Source: Frischella perrara | Lineage (GTDB): Bacteria > Pseudomonadota > Gammaproteobacteria > Enterobacterales > Orbaceae | Assembly (NCBI RefSeq): GCF_000807275.1 | Contig: NZ_CP009056.1 | Location: forward strand, 1,861,192-1,925,191 | Direction of reading: 5' to 3' | DNA: 64,000 nt | Shown here: piece after piece, positions 31,001-41,142 of the stretch | How positions within the stretch are numbered: the first letter of the stretch is position 1 | Layout: every line of letters starts with the position of its first letter | Program-made: the position numbers and the translations under genes | Notes under the pieces: model-generated | Seen by the model: only the letters and a program-made list of their open reading frames with translations | Databases searched by the model: none | What the model was told of the DNA's origin: nothing

Positions 31001-31047
31001 ATCTATAGGACAACTTCTTTAAGAGATTTTTAAGGAGATAATAAATT

Positions 31048-31731
31048 ATGACTTCTCAAGCTACTAATTTAGCTAAATATATTGACCATACTTTGTTAAA
31101 AATGGATGCCACTGAAGCTGAAATCAAACAAATTTGTGAGCAAGCTATTGAACATCACTTTTTCTCTGTCTGTGTAAATTCTTGTTATGTACCACTCGTA
31201 TCTAAGTTATTAGCAGGCTCGGATGTAAAAACCTGTTCCGTAATTGGTTTCCCTTTAGGTGCTTGCTTAACTTCAGTTAAAGTATTTGAAACCAATGCCG
31301 CTATTGAAGCTGGTGCTAATGAAATTGACATGGTAATTAATGTGGGTTTATTAAAAAGCCACGCTATGGATGCATTTATTGATGATATTCGCCAAGTTAA
31401 AGCTGCGACTGCGGCTAAAGGTGCATTATTAAAAGTGATTTTAGAAACTTGTTTATTAACAAAAGATGAAATTAAACAAGTATGTGAAATTTGCCGTGAT
31501 CTTGACGTTGAATTTGTTAAAACATCGACTGGTTTTAGTTCTGGTGGCGCAACCGTTGAAGACGTTCGCTTAATGCGTGAAACCGTGGGAGCAAAACTAG
31601 GTGTTAAAGCTTCTGGCGGTGTGCGTGATAAAGAAACGGCCGAAGCAATGATTAGCGCAGGAGCAACACGTTTAGGCAGTAGCTCCGGTGTTTCAATTGT
31701 ATCTGGCTTAAAGTCCAACAGTAGTTATTAA
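31048..31731 (+). CDS. deoC: Deoxyribose-phosphate aldolase
   Basis: 227 residues, the short DeoC form. The Schiff-base lysine is Lys158 in [14 protein letters not shown]. The partner residues are Asp94 in [11 protein letters not shown] and Lys187 in [10 protein letters not shown]. The enzyme splits 2-deoxyribose-5-phosphate to glyceraldehyde-3-phosphate and acetaldehyde, the last step of deoxynucleoside use. AAGGAG stands 10 bases before the ATG. First gene of deoC–deoR–deoB, under the operator/CRP region described separately. The wording ([22 protein letters not shown]) resembles Pasteurellaceae DeoC, so this gene does not look foreign. Confidence 0.97.
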   Translation: MTSQATNLAKYIDHTLLKMDATEAEIKQICEQAIEHHFFSVCVNSCYVPLVSKLLAGSDVKTCSVIGFPLGACLTSVKVFETNAAIEAGANEIDMVINVGLLKSHAMDAFIDDIRQVKAATAAKGALLKVILETCLLTKDEIKQVCEICRDLDVEFVKTSTGFSSGGATVEDVRLMRETVGAKLGVKASGGVRDKETAEAMISAGATRLGSSSGVSIVSGLKSNSSY

Positions 31732-31755
31732 TTCTATATATTAAGATAATTAAAT

Positions 31756-32514
31756 ATGAGCAAGCGAGAAGAACGATTACAAAAATTAGTTGAATTAGTT
31801 TCCGGCAGCGTTAGTCTACATGTTAAAGATGCAGCAAAGCATCTAAATGTGTCAGAAATGACAATACGGCGTGATATTAATGATAGTCATTGTTCTCCGC
31901 TGAATTTATTGGGTGGTTATATTGTTAAAAGTAAAGATCAAGACCCTATCTCACATTATTTTGTTTCGCAGCAACAACAACGCCATGTGATTGAAAAAAA
32001 ACATATTGGTCGATTAGCAGCAAGTTTAGTTCAAAATAATGATATTGTCTTTTTTGATTGCGGTACAACCACCCCTTATATTATTGAAAACATCCCTGAA
32101 CATATTCATTTTACGGGTGTTTGTTATTCTCTAAATGTGTTTGTTACTTTACAAAAACACGAAAATTGCAATGTGATTCTTTGCGGTGGTCAATTTGAAG
32201 TTGATAATGCTATTTTTACTCCGATTATTGAACAATCGCCTTTAGATATCATTTGTCCATCAAAATCATTTATTTCCGCCGCAGGTATCAGTTTTAAGGG
32301 AATTACCTGTTTTAATTTACATGAAGTTAACTGGAAGAAGAAAGCTATAAATAAATCAAATACTACCATTTTAGTAGCAGATAGTAGCAAATTTGATGAA
32401 TTAAAAGCGGCTTATTTTGGCGTTTTATCCGATTTTGATATGCTTATTAGTGATCATATTAGTGATGAGTATTTGGCTTTTTGCCATCAAAACAATATTA
32501 AAGCCTATCAGTAA
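31756..32514 (+). CDS. deoR: DeoR, deoxyribonucleoside-responsive repressor
   Basis: 252 residues, identical in length to E. coli DeoR. The N-terminal HTH is seen in VKDAAKHLNVSEMTIRRDIN (about 22–41). The effector domain follows, with DCGTTTPYIIE, VCYSLNVFVTL, CGGQFEVDNAIF and AGISFKGITCFNLHEV, all close to E. coli DeoR. The inducer is expected to be deoxyribose-5-phosphate. It lies 24 bases after deoC and before deoB, so the regulator is produced from the operon it likely controls; in E. coli deoR is unlinked. The 16-bp palindromes at 30985 and 30870 are its probable operators. Confidence 0.95.
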   Translation: MSKREERLQKLVELVSGSVSLHVKDAAKHLNVSEMTIRRDINDSHCSPLNLLGGYIVKSKDQDPISHYFVSQQQQRHVIEKKHIGRLAASLVQNNDIVFFDCGTTTPYIIENIPEHIHFTGVCYSLNVFVTLQKHENCNVILCGGQFEVDNAIFTPIIEQSPLDIICPSKSFISAAGISFKGITCFNLHEVNWKKKAINKSNTTILVADSSKFDELKAAYFGVLSDFDMLISDHISDEYLAFCHQNNIKAYQ

Positions 32515-32591
32515 GATTGCTTGCAATAACAACGGATACAAATTATAAAATCACTTTGAGTTTCATTCTAAAATAATAGAGATAATGCATT

Positions 32592-33833
32592 ATGAAAAGA
32601 GTATTTATTATGGTATTAGACTCCTTTGGTATAGGTTCAGCGCCTGACGCTGATAAATTCGGTGATGCCGGCGCCAATACCTTAGGACACATTGCTCAGT
32701 GGTGTGCCGAGCATCGTAAAAATGCAGATGGTCATCCACAACCACTCTATTTACCTCATTTAAGTCAGTTAGGTTTAGGTAAAGCTGCTGAAGAATCGAG
32801 TGGTATTTTTCCTATTGGTTTAGATCAAGATGCCCAAATCATTGGTTCGTATGGTTATGCGGCCGAGATATCCTCCGGTAAAGATACGCCATCAGGCCAT
32901 TGGGAAATCGCGGGTGTACCTGTTTTATTTGATTGGGGATATTTCCTTGATAAACAAAACAGTTTTCCACCTGAACTGCTTGATAATTTAGTTAAAAAAG
33001 CGAATTTGCCGGGATACTTAGGTAATTGCCATTCATCTGGAACAGTAGTATTAGATGAATTAGGTGAAGAACATATGAAAACGGGTAAACCGATTTTTTA
33101 TACATCTTCTGATTCTGTGTTTCAAATTGCTTGTCATGAAGAAACCTTTGGTTTAGAGCGTTTGTATGAACTTTGTGAAATTGCACGTAAAGAGTTAACT
33201 GATGGCGGATATAACATCGGACGTGTTATTGCTCGACCATTTGTTGGCAATAAAGCTGGCGAGTTTGAACGCACAGGTAATCGCCATGATTATGCTGTTG
33301 AACCGCCATCAAAAACCGTGTTACAAAAACTGGTTGAAGAAAAACAAGGTGAAGTCGTATCTATAGGTAAAATTGCCGATATTTATGCTCATGTTGGCAT
33401 TACGAAAAAAGTCAAAGCTACCGGTATTGATGCACTATTTGATGCAAGCCTTGAAGAAATTAAACAAGCTAAAGATAATACCATTGTGTTTACTAATTTT
33501 GTTAATTTCGACTCTGACTATGGTCACCGACGTAATATTCAAGGTTATGCTGAAGCACTTGAGTTATTCGATCGTCGTTTACCTGAAATGTTAGCATTAG
33601 TCGAAAATGATGATTTATTAATTATTACCGCTGATCATGGTTGTGATCCTTCTTGGACTGGTAGTGATCATACGCGTGAACATATTCCGGTATTAATATA
33701 TAGCCCAAATGTTCCGCCGAAAAATCTTGGTCTAAGCCCAACATTTGCTGATATAGGTCAAACAATTGCGCATTATTTTTCAACGACACCTATGGATTAT
33801 GGTACATCATTGATTAAGTTCAAACATCAATAG
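32592..33833 (+). CDS. deoB: Phosphopentomutase
   Basis: 413 residues. The alkaline-phosphatase-superfamily metal motifs are present: [14 protein letters not shown] at the N-terminus, [15 protein letters not shown] near 98–112, [11 protein letters not shown], and [20 protein letters not shown] near 345–365. It converts ribose-1-phosphate and deoxyribose-1-phosphate to the 5-phosphates, linking Pdp/DeoD products to DeoC and the pentose phosphate pathway. It lies 77 bases after deoR and is followed by a strong terminator, so the operon ends here. Confidence 0.98.
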   Translation: MKRVFIMVLDSFGIGSAPDADKFGDAGANTLGHIAQWCAEHRKNADGHPQPLYLPHLSQLGLGKAAEESSGIFPIGLDQDAQIIGSYGYAAEISSGKDTPSGHWEIAGVPVLFDWGYFLDKQNSFPPELLDNLVKKANLPGYLGNCHSSGTVVLDELGEEHMKTGKPIFYTSSDSVFQIACHEETFGLERLYELCEIARKELTDGGYNIGRVIARPFVGNKAGEFERTGNRHDYAVEPPSKTVLQKLVEEKQGEVVSIGKIADIYAHVGITKKVKATGIDALFDASLEEIKQAKDNTIVFTNFVNFDSDYGHRRNIQGYAEALELFDRRLPEMLALVENDDLLIITADHGCDPSWTGSDHTREHIPVLIYSPNVPPKNLGLSPTFADIGQTIAHYFSTTPMDYGTSLIKFKHQ

Positions 33834-33863
33834 TATTACCACATTTAGTGTTTTTTATTTTTT

Positions 33864-33906
33864 ATCAACTATTGTCTTCGCCATCTTTGACAATAGTTGA
33901 TTTTTT
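33864..33906 (+). terminator. Strong terminator after deoB
   Basis: Perfect 13-bp stem ATCAACTATTGTC / GACAATAGTTGAT with a 12-base loop and a six-T run, 30 bases after the deoB stop. Confidence 0.9.
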
Positions 33907-34087
33907 ATCTTTATTTAATGTGGTTTATCAATCCATTTTAGTAGATTCTACTTCATTGATTTGATATCTGGATAAATTGATATAAGTGAATAGTAAGTGC
34001 TCTGTTAATTAATAAGATTATAGTTTAATCAATAATAAAGAAAGGGTAAAATAATCGCATTAATACTAGTTATTTTGGAGCATAAGC

Positions 34088-34963
34088 ATGTCGATTATTC
34101 AATCCATTCAAGATTGTCATCATCAATTAAAATCTGTTAGTAAGCATATCAACCAAGTGCATTATGATGAACACCAATTATTGGTGATAGCACATCCTCT
34201 TTGCAAAGCAGCAATTTCTTTACAGGGTGCTCATTTACTTTATTGGCAACCAACCAATGAGGATATTCCTGTTGTCTGGTTAAGTGAAAAAGCCTTATTT
34301 AAAAAAGGGAAAGCCATTCGTGGCGGTATGCCGGTATGCTGGCCATGGTTTGGTAATACACTAACCCCTGCTCATGGTTTTGCCAGAACAACAGATTGGC
34401 ACTTGAAAAATGTTGCTGAAACGGAGGAAGGTGTTGAGCTCGTTTTATCACTTCGTGAAAATGATACAACTTTACAAGTCTGGCCACATAAATTTGATTT
34501 AGAAATGAAATTTCAATTGGGGAAAACGTGTAAAGCTGAATTGATGTGTCGGGGTGATTTTTCTGCAACAAGTGCTCTTCATACTTATTATGGTGTTAGT
34601 GATATCGACTCTATTCGTGTGGATGGATTAGGTGACAATTATGTAGAAAAATTATCAACTGTTAATTTACCTAAAGTGACAGGTGAAATGACATTTAATC
34701 AAGAAGTTGACCGTATCTATACGCATCCTGCTTCTGTTAATCATATTATCGATCGTCACCGCAAAATTAAAATTAATCATTTTTCACATAGTGATGTTGT
34801 CGTCTGGAATCCATGGGCGGATAAATCTAAAGCAATGAACGATCTTGAGGATAACAGCTATCAACATTTTGTCTGTGTTGAGACTTGCCGAATACATCAT
34901 CCAATCATGCTAACCGAGCAACAATTTGCTCATTATGGTGTTGAGATCAGTATAGAAAAATAA
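34088..34963 (+). CDS. yeaD: Glucose-6-phosphate 1-epimerase (YeaD-like)
   Basis: 291 residues, the usual size of D-hexose-6-phosphate mutarotases. Typical blocks are ISLQGAHLLYWQP, KGKAIRGGMPVCWPWFG, HGFARTTDWHL, ALHTYYGVSDI and VVWNPWADKSKAM, matching the YeaD/Ymr099c group with its catalytic His (HGFAR, LHTYY) and Glu (VCVETC). It speeds alpha/beta conversion of hexose-6-phosphates, helping flux into Zwf, which is encoded 12 kb away. It is monocistronic between the deoB terminator and a bidirectional terminator shared with pqiC. GGAGC stands before the ATG. Confidence 0.92.
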   Translation: MSIIQSIQDCHHQLKSVSKHINQVHYDEHQLLVIAHPLCKAAISLQGAHLLYWQPTNEDIPVVWLSEKALFKKGKAIRGGMPVCWPWFGNTLTPAHGFARTTDWHLKNVAETEEGVELVLSLRENDTTLQVWPHKFDLEMKFQLGKTCKAELMCRGDFSATSALHTYYGVSDIDSIRVDGLGDNYVEKLSTVNLPKVTGEMTFNQEVDRIYTHPASVNHIIDRHRKIKINHFSHSDVVVWNPWADKSKAMNDLEDNSYQHFVCVETCRIHHPIMLTEQQFAHYGVEISIEK

Positions 34964-34990
34964 TTTGAAGGATTAAACTATCTTATCATT

Positions 34991-35021
34991 AAAAAGCGAG
35001 CTTGATTAGCTCGCTTTTTTT
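34991..35021. terminator. Bidirectional terminator between yeaD and pqiC
   Basis: Perfect 11-bp stem AAAAAGCGAGC / GCTCGCTTTTT with a 7-base loop. It has a T-run on the plus strand and an A-run on the left arm that serves the minus strand. It sits between convergent genes. Confidence 0.88.
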
Positions 35022-35022
35022 A

Positions 35023-35583
35023 TTAGAACTTTACATTTTTTACTAAATCAATTTCTTCTTCTTGCCATCCTAAGGATAATGTATTGACTAATGCAGTATA
35101 GCCATCATTGGCTAAACGTAACGTATAATCAAACGGCTTAGTAATGACACCCTTTGTATTACTGATAAGCCAATAACCTTTAATTACTGCATCGCCAGTA
35201 TCTACCCCATGAAAACTCTCAATATATAGTTTTATACTCGCTTTTGGTGAAAGCGAAGGTTGAGCAGTAATCAAGTAATTGGGTAATAAGATCGATAAAT
35301 CTTGTAACAAACGTTGCTTGATTTGATCTGAAAGCGGTGTTAACCATAAGTTATTATTGGCCGTTACATATTTAATCTTATCTATTTGATAAACAATACC
35401 ATTTTTATCCAAGTAATTCGCCACTTTAACATTATCAATAAAAATAACGTCTGTTACTTTGCGCGGTTGCAAACGCGTACTGTCGCTAAAATCACTCGTT
35501 AGTTGGTAATAGGTTTTATTTGGCAACGAAGATGAACAACCAACAATCAAAAATATAACTGACAAAATGATTAATCGTTTCAT
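35023..35583 (-). CDS. pqiC: PqiC outer-membrane-associated lipoprotein
   Basis: 186 residues with a lipoprotein signal (lipobox LIVGC, Cys16) and the ABC-type transport auxiliary fold typical of PqiC (YmbA): a beta-rich body beginning NKTYYQLTSDF. It is the third member of the PqiABC pathway that carries lipids across the envelope between inner and outer membranes. Its start is two bases after the pqiB stop, so translation is coupled. Gene order uup–pqiA–pqiB–pqiC is the same as in E. coli. Confidence 0.92.
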   Translation of the reverse strand: MKRLIILSVIFLIVGCSSSLPNKTYYQLTSDFSDSTRLQPRKVTDVIFIDNVKVANYLDKNGIVYQIDKIKYVTANNNLWLTPLSDQIKQRLLQDLSILLPNYLITAQPSLSPKASIKLYIESFHGVDTGDAVIKGYWLISNTKGVITKPFDYTLRLANDGYTALVNTLSLGWQEEEIDLVKNVKF

Positions 35584-35585
35584 GG

Positions 35586-37223
35586 TTAATGACCTCTAGC
35601 TTTTGGTTGTGGATCGTCTTTTTTTGGTGCAGCAAAGATTAAAGAGTTACTTTTATCATTTAGAGTTTCCAATACGGGAGACAACTGATTCATGATCTCT
35701 TCAAACTTTTGCAAATCTGCCTGTAACTGATTTTGTAACGTTGATCCTGGTTGAATACCTTGTAAGGTTTTATTAAGCGAATCAATCGTTGTTTTAAGTT
35801 CTTTTGGTAAATTCTGTATATCTTTACTGTTAATAAGCCTATTTAATGAATCAAGTAATTGCTGACTTTTTTCCAAAGACTGATTAAATTCCGTAACCGT
35901 TTTATCTAAAGGTAAATTATTAAGATTATCCAACGTTTGAATTATTTTAGCTTGCAACTGTGACAAGCCAGTTGGAACTGTTTTTATTGTGTCATAACCA
36001 TATTCCTGATTTTGAATATTAGTCTCTTCGTTTTGATAATTAGGGTAGAAGTTTAAATCAACATACAACGAACCAGTTATAAAATTTGCCGATTTTAAGG
36101 CTGCCCTTAAACCATTATTTTGTTCTCTAATAATAATACTCGCTAAATCAACTGGCTTATCGATCACATTACTTAAACGTCCGGGCTCAATCCGAATTAG
36201 AACAGGGATGTTATGATTAGAAATAGGATTAGTATCAAAAATTTGTTTAGTATAGAATGGAACTTCACTCACAGTACCAATCCGTATTCCACGATATTCA
36301 ACAGGAGCACCTTTATCAAGACCAGAAATTGAATCATTGAAGAATAATAAGAACTCATGATAATCAGTATATTGGGAGTCTTGAATAGATTTTTTATTTG
36401 GATAGAGTTCATAAGTGGCAAATTGTTTTGCTTGCTCACCAAATTTGGAACCATCAGGTACATCAAAGCTAACACCACCTGATAAAATTACGTCTAGTGA
36501 AGGTATGTCTAAATTAGCACCCTGTGAAGATAATGACAGATTCACACCCCCTTCTTTCCAGAATCGAACGTTTTGTGTTACTAAGCTATCGAAAGGTTTT
36601 GCGATAAATAACTGATATTTCATTTTACGTAATTTAATATCGAAATTAGATGACTCAACATTACCAACTTGATATCCTCGAAATAATACCGATGCGCCCC
36701 TTGGCACAACACGGCTTTGACTACTTTCTAAATTAATTCGAATCCCTGCCTCATTTGGCGCGGTTAAAGGCGGCGTATCATACAATGTAAATGGTTTACC
36801 ATTAAATCCGGCTTCATCTTTGCCCGTTACTAGTTCAATGTAAACACCTGATAACAGTGTATCAAGCCCTGTAACACCAGCTCGACCAATTTGTGGTTTG
36901 ACAATCCAAAAAATAGAGTCATTTTTTATTAATGGTTCCATTTCTTTGTTAATTCGACCATGAATGACTACTTTTTTATAATCGTCACTTAATGTCACTG
37001 ATTCGACAATACCAATATCAACACTACGGCTTTTTATAACGGTTTTACCCGCCACAATACTACTTGCATCATGAGCTAATAGTGTGACACTTTTACCCTG
37101 TTGTGAAAAATGACTATAGAGCATCCATATCCCAATGCATAAGGTAACAATAGGAATGATCCAAATTGCCGAGATACGATTGATTTTCACCGTTTTAGCC
37201 AATCTGTGCTTTAATAATGACAT
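35586..37223 (-). CDS. pqiB: PqiB, MCE-domain tunnel protein
   Basis: 545 residues, similar to E. coli PqiB (546). One N-terminal membrane helix (about 18–38) is followed by three MCE domains (near 45–130, 160–240 and 290–390; GASVLFRGYQVGNVES and GAPVEYRGIRIGTVSEVP are typical MCE strands). A C-terminal helical region rich in Leu, Asn and Gln (about 415–535) builds the long coiled-coil needle. Hexamers form a periplasm-spanning tunnel for lipids between PqiA and PqiC. It is 155 bases downstream of pqiA, an unusually wide gap for this operon. Confidence 0.96.
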   Translation of the reverse strand: MSLLKHRLAKTVKINRISAIWIIPIVTLCIGIWMLYSHFSQQGKSVTLLAHDASSIVAGKTVIKSRSVDIGIVESVTLSDDYKKVVIHGRINKEMEPLIKNDSIFWIVKPQIGRAGVTGLDTLLSGVYIELVTGKDEAGFNGKPFTLYDTPPLTAPNEAGIRINLESSQSRVVPRGASVLFRGYQVGNVESSNFDIKLRKMKYQLFIAKPFDSLVTQNVRFWKEGGVNLSLSSQGANLDIPSLDVILSGGVSFDVPDGSKFGEQAKQFATYELYPNKKSIQDSQYTDYHEFLLFFNDSISGLDKGAPVEYRGIRIGTVSEVPFYTKQIFDTNPISNHNIPVLIRIEPGRLSNVIDKPVDLASIIIREQNNGLRAALKSANFITGSLYVDLNFYPNYQNEETNIQNQEYGYDTIKTVPTGLSQLQAKIIQTLDNLNNLPLDKTVTEFNQSLEKSQQLLDSLNRLINSKDIQNLPKELKTTIDSLNKTLQGIQPGSTLQNQLQADLQKFEEIMNQLSPVLETLNDKSNSLIFAAPKKDDPQPKARGH

Positions 37224-37378
37224 AGTTCCCCTAAATATAGTTACGCAACCAAGTAAATGTTAACGCTAATTAGCGTTAAATAAGTAAAAGTTTTAACAAA
37301 ACGTAAATATGAGTTTTCCAGCAATTTATGGAATATATAGGCAAAACCAGTTTATCAATTGTAGCCCTATTCCACTGA

Positions 37379-38626
37379 TTAACCTTTATGTCTATCCCAA
37401 ATTAACCGAGAATCATATAGATGTGAAGCAATCATTGTGATAACTACTACCGCAGCAAAAAAAACTGCACCAATATCTGGATAAACTGAAATCAACTCAC
37501 CATTACGTATTAATGCTGAAATCACAGCAACAACAAAAATATCAATCATTGACCAGCGACCTATAAACTCGACCATTTTATATAACCGACTCATTTTCAT
37601 ACACTCATTCCGTGTTTTACGACGAATGACTAATACGAAATAACATAACCAAGTTAATGCGATAATTTTTAGCACTGGAATGATAATACTGGCGGTAAAA
37701 ATGACTAAAGCAACGGGATAATCACCCTCTTGCCACATATAAATAACACCATCAATAATGGTTGAGCTGGATGTAGAGCCTAAAAATAGCGTATTCATAA
37801 TGCCAAATAAATTGGCTGGAATATAGAGCAAAAAAGAAGTAATTAATAATGCGATTGTCCACTGTAGCTTATCTCGCTCTCGCAGTTTACCCTTTCGTTT
37901 ACAGCGTGGACAGTGAGCTTGTTCAGCAGGTAAAATTGCATGACAACACAAGCATAAACGTATGTTTTGTCTAATACCAATTTTTCCCGCTACTAATGGT
38001 GTTTTAACAAAATTATTACTAGCAATTTCATCCCAAATTTGGCGTGTAGAGAAGGTAATTGTGGATTTAAGTTGCCAGATAATAAATAAACAAAATGCCC
38101 AAAAAGCTTGATTTATGCCTATATCGCCATAATTAGTGAGTTTAACAAAACTCACTAATACACCGGCCATAAATATTTCCGACATTGTCCAATGTTGTAA
38201 TTTATCATATAAAATCATCAAATCACGTTTACGAAATTTCGATAAGGGCAGTTCGCAACATACAATGATCTGTATTAGTAATAATAACACTGGCGAAACA
38301 AGAACAAATAAAACAAAAACAAGTACCAATGAAACGTAGTTATCTTGGTATAAGATGTCAGAAATATTGAGAAGATTTAAATTATTGGTATTTCCTACAA
38401 CACGAATATTGATGAAAATAAAACAACAAGCAAGTAATAACATGGTTAACGCACATACAGAATAAATAATTGTGTCGCGTTTCATGTTTAGACTTCCTCG
38501 TGCCAAACGAGTATGACAACGAGGACAAATCGCTTTGTAATGATTAGTTATAGCCGGCAATTCACTGAGTAAATCACAGTGATAGCATAAGGCATAATGA
38601 ACGGTTGATTCAGAATTGCATACCAT
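37379..38626 (-). CDS. pqiA: PqiA inner-membrane protein
   Basis: 415 residues. Two zinc-ribbon-like cysteine sets are visible: CYHC...CPRC near 14–38, and CLCC...CPRC near 218–236. Each precedes a group of about four membrane helices, the PqiA duplicate architecture. It partners PqiB in moving lipids at the inner membrane. 169 bases separate it from uup, so an internal promoter is possible. The operon is paraquat/SoxRS-inducible in E. coli; no soxbox could be confirmed here. Confidence 0.95.
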   Translation of the reverse strand: MVCNSESTVHYALCYHCDLLSELPAITNHYKAICPRCHTRLARGSLNMKRDTIIYSVCALTMLLLACCFIFINIRVVGNTNNLNLLNISDILYQDNYVSLVLVFVLFVLVSPVLLLLIQIIVCCELPLSKFRKRDLMILYDKLQHWTMSEIFMAGVLVSFVKLTNYGDIGINQAFWAFCLFIIWQLKSTITFSTRQIWDEIASNNFVKTPLVAGKIGIRQNIRLCLCCHAILPAEQAHCPRCKRKGKLRERDKLQWTIALLITSFLLYIPANLFGIMNTLFLGSTSSSTIIDGVIYMWQEGDYPVALVIFTASIIIPVLKIIALTWLCYFVLVIRRKTRNECMKMSRLYKMVEFIGRWSMIDIFVVAVISALIRNGELISVYPDIGAVFFAAVVVITMIASHLYDSRLIWDRHKG

Positions 38627-38795
38627 AAATAACTTAACTTTGACTCCAAGTAAGTAATCTTTTCCCTAAAATTACCTTATTATCACCAATAAATAACCCC
38701 ACACTTATGCTGTTAATAATTAGATAAAACAATATACTGAATAATTATTATACCTAGCTTACCTTAATAAATGTGTAAAAGCATCAATTATTGAA

Positions 38796-40715
38796 TTAAT
38801 TGCTACAATTTTTGATTGCCTCAAGTTCTTCCCATAAATTGAATGCTTGTTCTAATGCTTGTTCTTTGTCTGCAATATCACTTAACACTTTATTTGTTAT
38901 TTCATGTGGCTGTTCAAAAAAGCTTGGTTCAGTAATTTGCTGTTGTAATTGACTTAATTCCTGTTCTAATTGTTCGATACGTTGAGGTAACGCTTCTAGT
39001 TCCCGTGTTTGCTTATAGCTCAAACGTTTAGCGGTCGTAGTCGTTCTGACATTTTCCGGCTTTGCTGCCGGTTTAGCAGTTTCAACTACTTTTTCGATAT
39101 TTTTTTCAACAGGTCTGGTATTTTGCTGTTGTTGGTAAGCATCATAATATCCGCCCGGATAAGCAACTATTTTTCCATCACCTTCGAAAAACCAGCATTG
39201 ATTTACAGCATTATCTACAAATTGTCTATCATGGCTTACTAATAGAACGGTACCTTTATATTCATTGATTAACTCTTCAAGTAGTTCTAAAGTTTCAATA
39301 TCCAGATCATTCGTTGGTTCGTCAAGTATCAATAAATTACTCGGTTTAAGAAAAAGCTTTGCGAGTAATAAACGATTTTTTTCTCCACCTGATAAAGCAC
39401 TGACTGGTGTTCGAGCACGTTTTGGATGGAATAAAAAATCCTGTAAATAACCTAATACATGACGACTACGTCCGTTAACGGTTACCTCTTGTTTACCATA
39501 AGCAAGATTATCCATTACTGATTTATCTGGATCTAGATCAGCACGATGTTGATCAAAATAAGCGACCTCTAATTTAGTACCACTATGAATGGAACCGGAA
39601 GTAGGCGTGATTTCTTGCAACATCAATTTAATCAGCGTCGATTTGCCGATTCCATTTGGTCCAATTAATGCAATTTTATCACCACGTAATATTTGCGCAG
39701 TAAAGTGATCGACTAATTTCTTATTTCCTATCTGATAACTGACGTTTTCAATATCAAAAATGATTTTACCTGAACGAAGCGCCTCTTCAATTTGCAGTTT
39801 GGCTGTCCCCATTACTTGTCTTCGTTCCGCATACTCCTGCCGTAATGCCTTAAGTGCTCGAACCCGACCTTCATTACGTGTGCGTCTAGCTTTAATACCT
39901 TGACGTATCCAAACCTCTTCTTGTGCTAACTTTTTATCAAATTCAGCATTTTGTAACTCTTCAACGCGCAATGCTTCTTCTTTTGCTTGTAGATATTGTT
40001 CATAATCACCAGGCCAAGATGTGATATTACCACGATCAAGATCAACAATTCGTGTTGCCATATGACGAATAAAAGAACGATCATGTGATATAAATACAAT
40101 ACTTCCGCTAAATCCTTTTAAAAACTCTTCTAACCAAGCAATGGCATCAATATCTAAATGGTTAGTGGGTTCATCTAACAGTAATAAATCAGGCTTATTA
40201 ACTAGTGCTTTTGCTAATGCTGCTTTACGTAACCAACCTCCAGATAAACTAGATAATTCACTATCAGGTGATAAATCCAATTCTGACAGCACATTATTAA
40301 TACGATTGTCCATTTGCCAACCATTTCTAATATCTAGCTGTTCTTGTAAACGGGCTAATTTTGTTAGATTATCGTCACTCGGATCATTTTCAATCAACTT
40401 TGACATATGGTGATATTGTTTAAGTAAATCGGCAATATCTTGTAACCCCTCTGCTACAAAGTCATAAACCGTACCACCAATATTACGTGGAGGATCTTGT
40501 TGTAAACGGGCAATAACAATATCATTTTCTACAATTATCTGCCCATCATCTAAGGGAATTTCTCGATTAAGTATTTTTAATAAGGTAGATTTACCTGCCC
40601 CATTGCGACCTACTAAACAAACTCTTTCACCACGTTCAATAGATAAGTTGGCATGATCTAGAAGTGGCGCGTCACTAAAAGAGAGATAAGCATCATGTAA
40701 TGTAATTAAAGCCAT
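38796..40715 (-). CDS. uup: ABC-F ATPase Uup
   Basis: 639 residues. Two ABC domains are present: Walker A GRNGAGKSTLL (near 35–45) and GPNGIGKSTLI (near 345–355), with signatures LSGGWLRKAALAKAL and LSGGEKNRLLLAKLF, and Walker B LLLLDEPTNHLD and LLILDEPTNDLD. There are no membrane segments. The C-terminal ~90 residues are the Uup-type coiled coil (RELEALPQRIEQLEQELSQL). Uup binds ribosomes and branched DNA and limits precise transposon excision in E. coli. Gene order with pqiABC is conserved. It has its own promoter region upstream. Confidence 0.97.
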   Translation of the reverse strand: MALITLHDAYLSFSDAPLLDHANLSIERGERVCLVGRNGAGKSTLLKILNREIPLDDGQIIVENDIVIARLQQDPPRNIGGTVYDFVAEGLQDIADLLKQYHHMSKLIENDPSDDNLTKLARLQEQLDIRNGWQMDNRINNVLSELDLSPDSELSSLSGGWLRKAALAKALVNKPDLLLLDEPTNHLDIDAIAWLEEFLKGFSGSIVFISHDRSFIRHMATRIVDLDRGNITSWPGDYEQYLQAKEEALRVEELQNAEFDKKLAQEEVWIRQGIKARRTRNEGRVRALKALRQEYAERRQVMGTAKLQIEEALRSGKIIFDIENVSYQIGNKKLVDHFTAQILRGDKIALIGPNGIGKSTLIKLMLQEITPTSGSIHSGTKLEVAYFDQHRADLDPDKSVMDNLAYGKQEVTVNGRSRHVLGYLQDFLFHPKRARTPVSALSGGEKNRLLLAKLFLKPSNLLILDEPTNDLDIETLELLEELINEYKGTVLLVSHDRQFVDNAVNQCWFFEGDGKIVAYPGGYYDAYQQQQNTRPVEKNIEKVVETAKPAAKPENVRTTTTAKRLSYKQTRELEALPQRIEQLEQELSQLQQQITEPSFFEQPHEITNKVLSDIADKEQALEQAFNLWEELEAIKNCSN

Positions 40716-41142
40716 ATGTTCGTTATTTGTCTAATGAAAATAAATTTAATAGCAAATTATGCCATGTTATACCTAATAATACCTAATAAAGATAGTAAAA
40801 ATCCAATAAATGAATTATCCCAAATAATAATGTATGCCAGATTATGTAGATAATATATCCAGACCAATAATGAAAATTTACGAATCATTTAGACATACAA
40901 AAAAATAAATAAACTATTATAATTAATAGAGTTATCTTAATAGCATTATAAATTTATCTATAGCATAATAGTCGAGTATTAAATTTGGCATGGTTAAATA
41001 GTATGTTAGAGGCATTGTTTCATACATGCCTCATCAATGACATATAAGTAATCCTATTTTTCGATTTATTGTTACTAAAATATGTCACTTTTGAAACATT
41101 TTTTAAATCTATTAAATAAGCTTAGATGAAAAGGATAAATGC
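40716..41142. other. Divergent intergenic region between uup and the EF-hand gene
   Basis: 427 AT-rich bases carrying promoters for both flanking genes. AAGGAT precedes the rightward ATG by seven bases. No operator, repeat or small gene could be recognised. Confidence 0.4.

Noticed and set aside
31185-31718. 177-codon open frame on the minus strand within deoC
   Set aside because: It is antisense to a clear DeoC protein and its Ser/Pro/Thr-rich translation matches no family.
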